Source: a virus. Taken from it: a stretch of 22,105 bases of DNA. Below are positions 17,001-22,105 of the stretch, one piece after another. Both the position numbers and the translations under genes were made by a program. The stretch is from the IMG/VR virus record IMGVR_UViG_3300020463_000155, positions 1 to 22,105 of that record. One strand, 5' to 3'. The notes below the pieces were generated by a model. It saw only the letters and a program-made list of their open reading frames with translations, was not told the DNA's origin and ran no database searches. The first letter of the stretch is position 1, and every line of letters begins with the position of its first letter.

Positions 17001-19290
17001 TGACTATGGATGTAGTATTGTTACCACCAATAATTTTTACATCAGGTATCTCTTCAAAATCAGAACCCTCATTAGTAATCAATATCTCTTGCAGTGTTCC
17101 TTCCACCTGTGCTATCACAGATGCACCTATACCATTGTGACCATCTTGACTAACAGTCAATCTAGGAGGACTGACAATATCATAGTCTGAACCTGTATTC
17201 AATACTTCTACATTCTCTAGAGGTCCATAGTAAACAATGTCAGATGACTTATATGAGTATGCTTCTACACCATTAGCAAATAAACCAACACCACCCTGTA
17301 TAGTTTTATCTTTTACAGCACCATATTCAGGTTTATCAAACTTTCTTAGTAATTTCTGTGCACCAATATCACTTCCAAATAGATTAGATGGTGTAAGAGA
17401 GTGAGATGTTGTGTTTACAAGATCCGTTCCATCAAACGCTGTAAGGAATTGACCTCTTCTTACGTTCTCTCCTGTATATGCTAGTTTTACAGTATTACTA
17501 TCAACTCTTTTAATATAATATGATTCCCCTTCATTCAAATTAGAAAGTGTCACACCTGAAGAGGAGTATACTACTAGATCGCCATCATGAAACTTATGGT
17601 CAGGGACATTTATCTCTACTTGTGTTGTTGTAACACCAACATTAGTGAATCCTCTGATTCTTTTTTGAGGATCAATAATCCAGTGTGGTAAACTATTTGA
17701 TGCAACATATGCTGAGATACCATCAGTATATGTGTTCTGCACATCAGCTGTATTTTGACCTTGTAATTTTATTTTTCTTCTTATATTATATTTTTTGGTT
17801 TCATCTAGAGTGGGTACACTGATTGAGATAAAATCGTCTTGAACAAAAGTTATACTACCATTCAATACAGAACTAGGATCATCTTGATCAATAACCTCAA
17901 TCAGATCACCAACATATAGAGAGAAGTCTGCTGCTGCTAGTACAATGTCATAACTATTGGCACTTTTGAGTGTAAATGTTGCTATAGCATATGTTGATAC
18001 TGTATTGTATAACCAAGTGGTGTACGATAGATCTGTTTCTATTCTACCAAGTTGACTTATATTTACATTTGAATCCTCTTGTTGGTTTATTGCACCACCC
18101 ACAAATGAATTGAGTACACCAAGGACATTGAAGGTTACAGGTGATGATAATCTACCATCTTCGTATGATGTGGCGATAATACCTGACCTTACTGTAGATC
18201 CAATACCACATGGGGCTGTCAATGTTGATATACCAGTAAATTGTGTAAGTGTTTTACCACCATAAGTCAGTTCTTTATCCTCGAACTGAAAAGATCCTGT
18301 TGCACCAAAACCAACTGTAGAGTCAACATCTAATACAGTAGATCCACTGGTCGCTGACTTAGTAATAAATGTTTTTCCAACCTGTTGGAACTTACCTATA
18401 ACTGTGCCTTTAGATAAAGCGATCTTATAGAAAATTTTACCACCCACAACTGCTTTCTCAACATTTGATATAGATCCACTTGTTTGTAGAGGAGTGGTCT
18501 CTTGTATCAAACTTTCTCCAAGAATTTTGAATGGATCACCAGATAATAACTCACATAGTAAAACATCATTGACAATATAGTCAGCATCCGATGGACTCAT
18601 GATGTATTTTGAAGGTTGAATCATTTCAACACTTTCGCCATACAATACTTTGAATAATATCTTGAATGCTTCTTCTGTACCTTTAGATTTGTAGAAATCT
18701 TTTGCTTGTCTTATAAAATTACTCTGATCAACCTGATCAAATAATTTTCTCTCAGAAAAACCAGGTAATACTTGTTTCTTTAGTTTTTTTCTAAACTCAG
18801 CAAGAAATACATTACTTAGGTTTGTTACTCTTGCATCAACACCATGAGTTCCTACTCCAGTCCTAGTAAATGTTAGGAATTCTGGATCATTTGTTCTCTT
18901 ATTATTTTCAATACCACTGAAACCTCTTACACACCCTGTAAATGATGTGGTGCCTATACCTGTATATGTTATTATCTCATTGTCAATTTTGAGTAGACCG
19001 TATGAGTTAGGCCATCCCTTTGTAGACTTGACATAAATTGTATCCTGATAACCTGCTACGAACTGTGTTACTGAGGTAAATCCTATCAGATTTTCATTAT
19101 TGAGAAAGTCAAGACTCTTGTACTCAACAAGGTTATCAGCGATATCAACTGATGCTCCTTGATATTCTTGAGAAATATAATATTGTTTTAGAAATTCACC
19201 GAAACGAGGATTTTCAGCATCAATTACCTCTGGTATTTGACTCTGAACAACCTCATTAATTTTTACTTTGGTCAATGATGTTTGTATCAT
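11008..19290 (-). CDS. 7: Giant gp7-like baseplate wedge protein with YHYH domain (2760 residues)
   Basis: It sits directly after gene 6, where T4 has gene 7. Residues 27-55 (NPRFGEFLKQYY ... DNLVEY) and especially 197-222 (DFYKSKGTEEAFKILFKVLY, then GESVEM) resemble the T4 gp7 stretch around DFYSTKGIEASYKFLFKVLY. T4 gp7 (1032 residues) initiates wedge assembly and joins gp6, gp8 and gp10. In T4 this stretch is near the C-terminus; here it is at the N-terminus. An IDNE module at 81-130 interrupts it. About 2500 residues of beta-type modules follow: four 'H-x-F-x-x-G' copies (560-612, 793-856, 908-970, 1613-1705), GGxGY segments (691-770, 1006-1100, 1351-1375, 1911-1990), a YHYH domain (about 1171-1266), and two similar domains near the C-terminus (about 2418-2498 and 2660-2748). 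Both ends overlap neighbours as TAATG. The gene is intact; the gp7 assignment is strong for the N-terminal part only. Confidence 0.85.
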   Translation of the reverse strand: MIQTSLTKVKINEVVQSQIPEVIDAENPRFGEFLKQYYISQEYQGASVDIADNLVEYKSLDFLNNENLIGFTSVTQFVAGYQDTIYVKSTKGWPNSYGLLKIDNEIITYTGIGTTSFTGCVRGFSGIENNKRTNDPEFLTFTRTGVGTHGVDARVTNLSNVFLAEFRKKLKKQVLPGFSERKLFDQVDQSNFIRQAKDFYKSKGTEEAFKILFKVLYGESVEMIQPSKYIMSPSDADYIVNDVLLCELLSGDPFKILGESLIQETTPLQTSGSISNVEKAVVGGKIFYKIALSKGTVIGKFQQVGKTFITKSATSGSTVLDVDSTVGFGATGSFQFEDKELTYGGKTLTQFTGISTLTAPCGIGSTVRSGIIATSYEDGRLSSPVTFNVLGVLNSFVGGAINQQEDSNVNISQLGRIETDLSYTTWLYNTVSTYAIATFTLKSANSYDIVLAAADFSLYVGDLIEVIDQDDPSSVLNGSITFVQDDFISISVPTLDETKKYNIRRKIKLQGQNTADVQNTYTDGISAYVASNSLPHWIIDPQKRIRGFTNVGVTTTQVEINVPDHKFHDGDLVVYSSSGVTLSNLNEGESYYIKRVDSNTVKLAYTGENVRRGQFLTAFDGTDLVNTTSHSLTPSNLFGSDIGAQKLLRKFDKPEYGAVKDKTIQGGVGLFANGVEAYSYKSSDIVYYGPLENVEVLNTGSDYDIVSPPRLTVSQDGHNGIGASVIAQVEGTLQEILITNEGSDFEEIPDVKIIGGNNTTSIVKAKMKFVNQVVEFDATSTGGVVRTAGNDFLFSFPHNLIEGEQVIYETNGSTPIGIGVTPGTLVDTATYFVVKRNPDTLISLADNKEDALAGIGTIPISTNGGGIQRLRTVDRRLKVDKILVEDAGFFKNREVRTSTGINTFTDTINIESHGFDNSEIIKYSSTESAIGGLSNNTEYFVQKLDDDNFRLSDTKELTLFKRLNDGGLGTHIFQDPPISISILGRKRDEGSFADITTATPIIRGKIASVHVEGKGSNFGSTVINDNYKPVVEPTIGKNAFLQPFIVNGRIDQIIVKDGGENFFSNPDIVILGDGIGCKAKANISNGTITSIDMIEKGAGYTQEKTTTTARTPGEGAIFSSEIKKWTLNQVERYAKFGDVKEDDGFLETPRDSELGNPYVNYYVPRNLRNFLGDVGQDHSPILGFAYDGHPIYGPYAVVDGKKKYIESSYRKLSSSRVDGPDISVYPAGFFVEDFTYVEGTGDLDEHNGRFAATPEYPNGVYAYYTTVEDTVIINPTSPFNRVRTPVFPYIIGDTYNSKLQKFNLAYNSNQDANLVALGLIRNTQPYNIKEYEFVSNANRNTNINSKITQTKSGIIDSVNIVTAGKDYNVGDKLVFDNQGTEGFGAIGKVSFVEGPGITTITSTITEIEDIVLVANASGVIGIHTSPITIDDNSFVEIIGISTDTHSNLAARNVQINLKQISTGLGVSMASVNVTGLTTSVLITDWVPDVLTGYKFKINDIVQIDNEQLKIVNFDVKNNRLEMLRAQNGTSGVAHTFGSTVTRLENQFSYQLNKPVNLSTEEDRSYYFNAESVVGTGSTFGVGIGTTVAVNGRGGNQLVSFFGNETKDIFIPTRSIYLPNHRFKTGEKLEYSPNGGTRVKYQTDAMKRVNTTFTSPLPEEVFVQVIDNNLIGIVTSQTHIGFDTNRVMFSANVGIGNTHFFRTKKDVVTGTLRIINVTATSNNHTFERGDTLDLTIVSSATSSVTATYDPGNRYVSIGSSTNPPISLITGDTLHIDTSDTSLDNTKLVFFLDQEFKKPFVGTGKSAIEVENTGIPGNSGSRTSIHFTDRVPEVLYYKFLPLQNTKVIEINKEIVDHSKIFVNASKFTGRHTILSKDTNTFSWNLFTVPEKVGYSSESQISYITNTTNVRGGVARVLLQGGGSSYKDIPQVSVASTTGSSANLKAFGSDIGRIDEVAMIDTGYDYPSDLTLQPQASVPQVLFLKDNFAVDSVAITSTGKNYLTPPSFVVYNSKTDTINPNAEFEAELIGGSVSNVKVIFAGGNLSSGDVELFPVNNTNGVGIISCTYSEPNVTLRLQTPITGFNTATPLPFEVGDKVFVENTGVATGNGYNSSDFQYQTFTLTGVNTAFGNVNQATLTYEVDRDPGIHDTQKYGVVVRNQDLAQFKVNLIESKFLNGEPVVSSSGFEANVVNGKGKTRNILRVDSLVGFNTGDVITGKFSKAGGTIESSQSYGGYFTLDTSSEKIFGWERDTGKLNDFYQRLQDNDYYQSFAYSLKSFVGISSWSEPVDSLAHIAGFKKHSDLLINSQPVGIGTDLYNPVGVSSGAGGVVLIDAQASLLDTQNFDLVSENTNIDENISDEIQFLSGKFGDGLICKTNRVLSLDDISPQFYSDPNLIRSVELDTFDMLTGGPAGDGVSAIKYYAQVVLDVSSGISFNATQYSEFVVFHDGTDAYLNTYSELADAEDLGEFITETNGPLASVMYVPNNSALVYDITFHKEIITNGVGVASTAFGLMEYKGITKTLAVSNTLQDVDEVDTSMYKSGSILVSARGPNGEKEIDEFTWLADGANNVVFTNTGKMDADTDIGIFSINNVSNVLKLQHTPPVGMAVTVSSLVRAIGVAQTHGNSGIVDEYHIGDTMLDSSFIQIVANGSPSEQIISQKAYANYTTCKFQVEIHNTTDDEFSTFYVGSNSYAGNATYNTYNNLYTDDVMKRDMANTSIDITSINTQLKFLPLANKAYTVRTHELKIDKPDSDANNTTVTY
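11047..11313 (-). repeat. C-terminal domain of the gp7-like protein, second copy of a duplicated pair
   Basis: Residues about 2660-2748 run from YTTCKFQVEIHNTTDDEF through STFYVGSNS, YNTYNNLY and LKFLPLANKAYTVRTHELKI. Segment order and spacing match the copy about 240 residues upstream (SEFVVFHDG, LNTYSELADAEDLG, MYVPNNSALVYDITFHKEII). The pattern suggests a beta-sandwich domain. The duplication is read by eye and was not scored. Confidence 0.55.
11797..12039 (-). repeat. C-terminal domain of the gp7-like protein, first copy of a duplicated pair
   Basis: Residues about 2418-2498 include KYYAQVVLDVSSGISF, then SEFVVFHDGTDAYLNTYSEL and VPNNSALVYDITFHKEII. Alternating hydrophobic residues indicate beta structure. 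The partner copy lies at about residues 2660-2748. Confidence 0.55.
14176..14454 (-). repeat. Shared 'H-x-F-x-x-G-E' module, fourth copy in the gp7-like protein
   Basis: Residues about 1613-1705 begin IYLPNHRFKTGEKLEYSPNG, the cleanest form of the module opening. The second half (EEVFVQVIDNNLIGIVTSQT) is preserved after a longer linker. Confidence 0.6.
14656..14865 (-). repeat. Shared IDNE-type module, second copy in the gp7-like protein
   Basis: Residues about 1476-1545 contain FKINDIVQIDNEQLKIVN, then NRLEMLRAQNGTSGVAHTFG and STVTRLEN. This is the fullest version in the window: IDNE, variable linker, L-x-R, GT..AH..G..V. Confidence 0.65.
15490..15780 (-). other. YHYH domain inside the gp7-like protein
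   Basis: Residues about 1171-1266 contain HSPILGFAYDGHPIYGPY (1178-1195), SSYR (1207-1210), a glycine/proline turn with AGFFVEDFTY, GDLDEHNGRF and TPEYPNGVYAYYTT. This is the YHYH domain pattern known from secreted and surface proteins of bacteria, whose biochemical role I do not know. All the segments that define the family appear present in order, so the domain looks intact. Its presence in a gp7-position baseplate protein is seen in the sequence; any function there is inference. Confidence 0.8.
16381..17613 (-). repeat. Three spaced copies of the 'H-x-F-x-x-G' module in the gp7-like protein
   Basis: Copies lie at residues about 560-612 (VPDHKFHDGDLVVYSSSG, YYIKRVDSNTVKLAYT), 793-856 (FPHNLIEGEQVIYETNGSTP, YFVVKRNPDTLISLADNKED) and 908-970 (IESHGFDNSEIIKYSSTES, EYFVQKLDDDNFRLSDTKE). 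The shared layout is H-x-F/L, two or three residues, G/S-E/D-x-V/I-x-Y, a glycine-rich loop, then Y-F/I-V-x-K-x-x-D-x-x-x-x-x-L-A. GGxGY-type segments separate the copies. Confidence 0.7.
18901..19050 (-). repeat. Shared IDNE-type module inserted in the gp7-homologous N-terminus
   Basis: Residues about 81-130 contain DTIYVKSTKGWPNSYGLLKI, then DNEIITYTGIGTTSFTGCVR and GFSG. It falls between the two stretches that resemble T4 gp7 and so looks like an insertion into that core. Confidence 0.6.
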
Positions 19291-21431
19291 TAGTATCCGT
19301 ATCCACTACTGCTTGATGAGGATGATGAAGTTGATGTCGATGGAGATGACGAACTATCTATTGTACTTCTAGAACCAGTTATTCCAAGACTTTGTTCTCT
19401 TGTGTCATATATGATGTCATGGGGTGTTGTTGTATGGAATGCTCCTACCATTTTTTCTCCAGTGCTAGGATGTGTGTGGAACGGACCGTAGTATGGTTGA
19501 CCATTTACATAACCAACCAAATTAGATCCAGAAGAGTTTGCTGTGATAATTGAACCTCTTACTTTCGCTCCATTACTGTAACTTGATTGTGGATCGTATC
19601 TTGTACCAGATGTGTTTGCACCAGATGATATTGGATCTTCTTTCATAGTAAAGTTACTGTTAGAAACATCGAACTGTAAGTACAATTCTTTTCTTGCTAG
19701 TACATCATTAGACTGTGGTATCGCCTGTATCTCAATTACATTATCAGATAAGACAGTAGATGTGATATTCACTGTGTCAATTATGACCTCACCCTTCTTG
19801 TAGTCCACAGATCCAAAGGATGATGATAATATCTTCACTGATGAGTCAGAATCAATTTGGAATAGGAATAGTTTTCCTTTATCTCCAGATGTGTACTGAT
19901 CAGAGAAGTAAACTGTTCCTGATACACCAGACACTGTAAATCCTGTTGACTTTACGTTATAACTATCTTGATTTCTATGGAAGGTATTGTCAAAACATAT
20001 TTCATATTGACTGAATACGTTTAGCACTGCAATCAAGTTTCTTCTTATCCTGATTGTAGTAATATTAGATGTGATGGAGTCACTTACTCTATCAATCAAT
20101 GATAATACTTTACTGTATTTGAATCTACCACCAAACTTGTTCAATTCAGTGCCACTTGCAAATAGGTTCATTGAAGATATTACATCTGATCTTAGATTAT
20201 TGACATCACCCACGAAGTTTGCATTGAAGTAAACATAACTATCAATTTCTACATATAGGAACTTTAAGTCAATCAGTTCAGGCACAATACCTGCTACTGA
20301 ATAGTTTTTCAATGATGTAAGTATTTGTTTCTTAGTGAAATTAGATAAGAATGATCCGTTCTTTGGTTTAGCAGCGATGAATACTCTACCATACTTGGGA
20401 GGTGTGAGTTCCTCTCCACCAAAAGCACTTATTGACTCGATGTTAGGATATACTGTAGGGATTATTGCTTCATAATCACTTGCTGTTACTGCTCTGTGCT
20501 GTGAAGAGAATAATCTAGGAGCATAGTATCTTACACTTCGTAGATCTTCAATATCATCACCATTCTGTGATGCAAACTGTGGTCTAAAGATTACTTCTGC
20601 AGTTGTTTCTTCAATTCCGTCTTGATCTTGTATTATACCAGTAAAACCTAATCGATTTACACCATTACCATTCTTACCCTCTGTCTTGATGTATGATATA
20701 TCAATTACATTACCACTTCCCAACTTCTTACCGAAGATACCATCACCAAATAGTATCTCATACTTCTCATCTGTAGTCTCTTGTATAAGATATATGTTTG
20801 AAGTTGAGGTTATACCGATTATATTATCTACAAGTTTGTATTCTTCGGATGATGTGCTTGCATTATTCTCTTTCACCTTCACTCTGATAGTGGAGGTGTC
20901 AATACCATTATTGGGTAGCACGTATCTTTGATTGGGAAGAGAATCATCAACCACAAATCTAGATTCTAAGAACTGACCTTGAAATACCTCAAGAACACCA
21001 TTTGCCACACCATTCGATGATGTACCAGTTACCTTTTCTGGTACAGAGAAAAGATAATTTGTATTTGAAACAGAACCACTAGCAACAAGACCTGGTTGAA
21101 ATATAATTGAAGTCGTTGTAGATGATATGCCACTGATGTTGTAAGATACTGTGGTTCTCGCTGCTCTTCTTGATCTTGGAACATATCCTATATTTCTTGC
21201 AAGTGATACTACATTTTCTCTAAGTGTTGCACTGTCAATGAAAGTTTCATTGACGATTGCATTTGTATTATATGCTGTGGTATATGAGTTATATGCTAAC
21301 AGATTTACAATGACAGAAAGGTTAGACCCCTCAAAATCCATATCACTGAAGTTTGAGTTTTGTCTCAGATAATCTTTTATCGAGGATTTTATGTCCTCAA
21401 AATTTAGATTTGTAAATTGTTGCAGTGCCAT
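19290..21431 (-). CDS. 6: Baseplate wedge protein gp6
   Basis: A 713-residue protein slightly longer than T4 gp6 (660). The N-terminus shows the gp6 pattern: NFEDIKSSIKDYLRQN (10-25), then DFEGSNLSVIVNLLAYNSY (32-50), ETFIDSATLRENVVSLA (62-78) and IGYVPRSRRA (81-90). FGDGIFGKKLGSGN (228-241) and AVTASDYEAIIPTVYP (314-329) are typical of the baseplate J/gp6 family. In T4, gp6 dimers form the inner ring of the baseplate and link neighbouring wedges. The last ~70 residues differ: a histidine-rich stretch (647-671) then a serine-rich tail (693-709) ending GYGY. The ATG overlaps the gene 25 stop (TAATG) and has an AAGG a few bases upstream, the only convincing ribosome binding site in this window. 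Confidence 0.95.
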   Translation of the reverse strand: MALQQFTNLNFEDIKSSIKDYLRQNSNFSDMDFEGSNLSVIVNLLAYNSYTTAYNTNAIVNETFIDSATLRENVVSLARNIGYVPRSRRAARTTVSYNISGISSTTTSIIFQPGLVASGSVSNTNYLFSVPEKVTGTSSNGVANGVLEVFQGQFLESRFVVDDSLPNQRYVLPNNGIDTSTIRVKVKENNASTSSEEYKLVDNIIGITSTSNIYLIQETTDEKYEILFGDGIFGKKLGSGNVIDISYIKTEGKNGNGVNRLGFTGIIQDQDGIEETTAEVIFRPQFASQNGDDIEDLRSVRYYAPRLFSSQHRAVTASDYEAIIPTVYPNIESISAFGGEELTPPKYGRVFIAAKPKNGSFLSNFTKKQILTSLKNYSVAGIVPELIDLKFLYVEIDSYVYFNANFVGDVNNLRSDVISSMNLFASGTELNKFGGRFKYSKVLSLIDRVSDSITSNITTIRIRRNLIAVLNVFSQYEICFDNTFHRNQDSYNVKSTGFTVSGVSGTVYFSDQYTSGDKGKLFLFQIDSDSSVKILSSSFGSVDYKKGEVIIDTVNITSTVLSDNVIEIQAIPQSNDVLARKELYLQFDVSNSNFTMKEDPISSGANTSGTRYDPQSSYSNGAKVRGSIITANSSGSNLVGYVNGQPYYGPFHTHPSTGEKMVGAFHTTTPHDIIYDTREQSLGITGSRSTIDSSSSPSTSTSSSSSSSSGYGY
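19419..19493 (-). other. Histidine-rich motif in the gp6 C-terminal extension
   Basis: Residues 647-671 read YYGPFHTHPSTGEKMVG followed by AFHTTTPH, giving four histidines (652, 654, 666, 671) in 20 residues, two of them as HxH. HxH motifs bind iron in some phage spike tips, so metal binding is possible, but this is inference. Confidence 0.6.
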
Positions 21432-21835
21432 TATAACCTTGTTGGTTCTAGAATAAAGTTGACAGATTGTGTAGGTGCACTTAGACCGACGATATCATAA
21501 AATATTGTTATTTCCATTGAGTTTTTATCAGGTGTAGAAATAAATTTTACATCTGTAACTCTTGCTCTCGGTTCAAAGTTTTTTAAGGTGCTTACAATTT
21601 CAGATTTGATTGGATCAGTATAAGCAGAGTTTGCTAACTCAAATAAAGATCCTGATATATTTGTGCCAAGTAAGTCATTGAAAAATACTTCACCAAATTG
21701 AATACGAACTAAATTTTGCACAGAGCGTTTGATGGCATCCTCATTTTTTAGTGTAAGGATGTCTTTTGTTACTGGATGAGTTTTGAAAGACAAGGAAACG
21801 TCTTTGAATCCTTGCGAAAACTTCTGTGCTGGCAC
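21431..21835 (-). CDS. 25: Baseplate wedge protein gp25
   Basis: A 134-residue protein, the usual size for the gp25/GpW family (T4 gp25 is 132). DAIKRSVQNLVRIQFGEVFF (33-52), LLGTNISGSLFELAN (55-69) and the hallmark FEPRARV (87-93) match family positions, including the conserved EPR motif. In T4, gp25 sits in the wedge core with gp6 and gp53, close to the first sheath ring, and helps trigger sheath polymerisation. The start is GTG (codon for MPAQKF...); the next in-frame ATG is at residue 107, too late. No clear ribosome binding site is seen. A late promoter box ends about 20 bases upstream and a terminator lies beyond it, making this the first gene of the block. Its TAA overlaps the gene 6 ATG. 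Confidence 0.95.
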   Translation of the reverse strand: MPAQKFSQGFKDVSLSFKTHPVTKDILTLKNEDAIKRSVQNLVRIQFGEVFFNDLLGTNISGSLFELANSAYTDPIKSEIVSTLKNFEPRARVTDVKFISTPDKNSMEITIFYDIVGLSAPTQSVNFILEPTRL

Positions 21836-21855
21836 TAATTCTTATAGTCTGGGTA

Positions 21856-21863
21856 TATTTATC
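21856..21863 (-). promoter_or_regulatory. Putative T4-type late promoter box (GATAAATA) for gene 25
   Basis: The minus strand reads GATAAATA, one base from T4 TATAAATA and fitting the cyanophage NATAAATA form. It lies between the terminator of the preceding gene and the gene 25 start, in the only real gap of the window. Expected initiation falls a few bases before the GTG. This would be the main entry point for the 25-6-7 transcript. Confidence 0.75.
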
Positions 21864-21875
21864 ATTATTTAGAGC

Positions 21876-21901
21876 AAAAAAAAGACCCTCTATTGAGGGT
21901 C
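21876..21901 (-). terminator. Rho-independent terminator after the small ORF
   Basis: On the minus strand GACCCTC (21901-21895), loop AATA, GAGGGTC (21890-21884), then eight T (21883-21876). The stem is a perfect seven base pairs. The TAG stop of the small upstream gene (21892-21890) straddles the loop and the 3' arm, so a translating ribosome would cover the hairpin. Confidence 0.9.
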
Positions 21902-22078
21902 GTCTTCATGACCGAGGTATCTGACCTCTATTTCTTCGGGATGTGGGAACCCTTCCTTGTAATAATCGTCTGCCAATTCTTGCACTTTTTCCTCCATTTC
22001 CTCTTCTGTGATTGACTCGAACTCTAAAGATCCTTTGATGTATATGTCATACAATTCCATATTAGTTATATTGATCAT
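21890..22078 (-). CDS. Small acidic hypothetical protein (62 residues)
   Basis: I do not recognise a characterised family. The protein is rich in Glu and Asp (for example TEEEMEEKVQELADDYYKEG), with a predicted helix in the middle and an IEVRYLGHEDD ending. It has no membrane segment or signal peptide. The first ATG (22078) has no clear ribosome binding site; a second ATG at residue 7 (MELYDIYIKG) could be the true start, giving 56 residues. The frame ends inside the terminator hairpin, which supports it being a real gene at the end of an upstream transcript. It is outside the baseplate operon and need not be a virion protein. Confidence 0.7.
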   Translation of the reverse strand: MINITNMELYDIYIKGSLEFESITEEEMEEKVQELADDYYKEGFPHPEEIEVRYLGHEDDPQ

Positions 22079-22105
22079 CGGAAGTATCTATATGATTCTA
22101 GTTTT

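Noticed and set aside
19293-19361. Possible frameshift or sequencing error at the serine-rich end of gp6
   Set aside because: The frame continues with no break to a stop that overlaps the next ATG exactly as at the other two junctions, so the tail is probably real.
1-22105. RNA genes, CRISPR arrays, insertion sequences or host-derived metabolic genes
   Set aside because: Almost every base is covered by long structural frames. The spacers are too short for RNA genes and no transposase, repeat array or auxiliary metabolic gene motif was seen.

Overview
The window is a late structural (baseplate) block of a T4-like marine myovirus, most probably a cyanophage of Synechococcus or Prochlorococcus. 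A pelagiphage-type relative is possible and cannot be excluded from this stretch alone. The assignment rests on clear gp25, gp6 and gp8 baseplate-wedge proteins in T4 order, a DUF4815 virion protein typical of marine T4-like phages, T4-type late promoter boxes, AT-rich sequence, and almost no non-coding DNA. All genes lie on the minus strand, so transcription runs from high to low coordinates.

Layout in transcription order. A small acidic hypothetical protein (22078-21890) ends inside a rho-independent terminator hairpin (21901-21876). A late promoter box (21863-21856) follows and drives gene 25 (21835-21431, GTG start). Gene 25 overlaps gene 6 (21431-19290), which overlaps a giant 2760-residue gp7-like protein (19290-11008), which overlaps a 1043-residue virion protein (11008-7877). 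Each of these three junctions is the same TAATG stop/start overlap. A second late box overlaps the stop of the 1043-residue gene and precedes gene 8 (7841-6303). Two bases later begins a DUF4815 protein (6300 to the left edge). It is open for at least 2100 codons, is incomplete, and fills the left 6.3 kb.

The products should assemble together. In T4, gp25, gp6, gp7 and gp8 form the baseplate wedge around the hub. Here the gp7 slot is filled by a protein whose N-terminal ~230 residues resemble the C-terminal part of T4 gp7. About 2500 residues of repeated beta-rich modules and a YHYH domain follow. The 1043-residue protein lies between 7 and 8, and the DUF4815 protein lies where T4 has genes 9 to 11. 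Both probably decorate or connect the baseplate to host-recognition parts (inference).

The most unusual feature is a set of short sequence modules shared between neighbouring, otherwise unrelated virion proteins: an 'H-x-F-x-x-G-E ... Y-F-V-x-K' module, an 'IDNE ... RG..GT' module and a 'G-G-x-G-Y' module. The 1043-residue protein also carries a '(N/D)xVxQ' motif four times at 253-279 residue intervals. No RNA genes, mobile elements, CRISPR arrays or metabolic genes were seen. Comparisons with T4 proteins use remembered sequences and were not computed.
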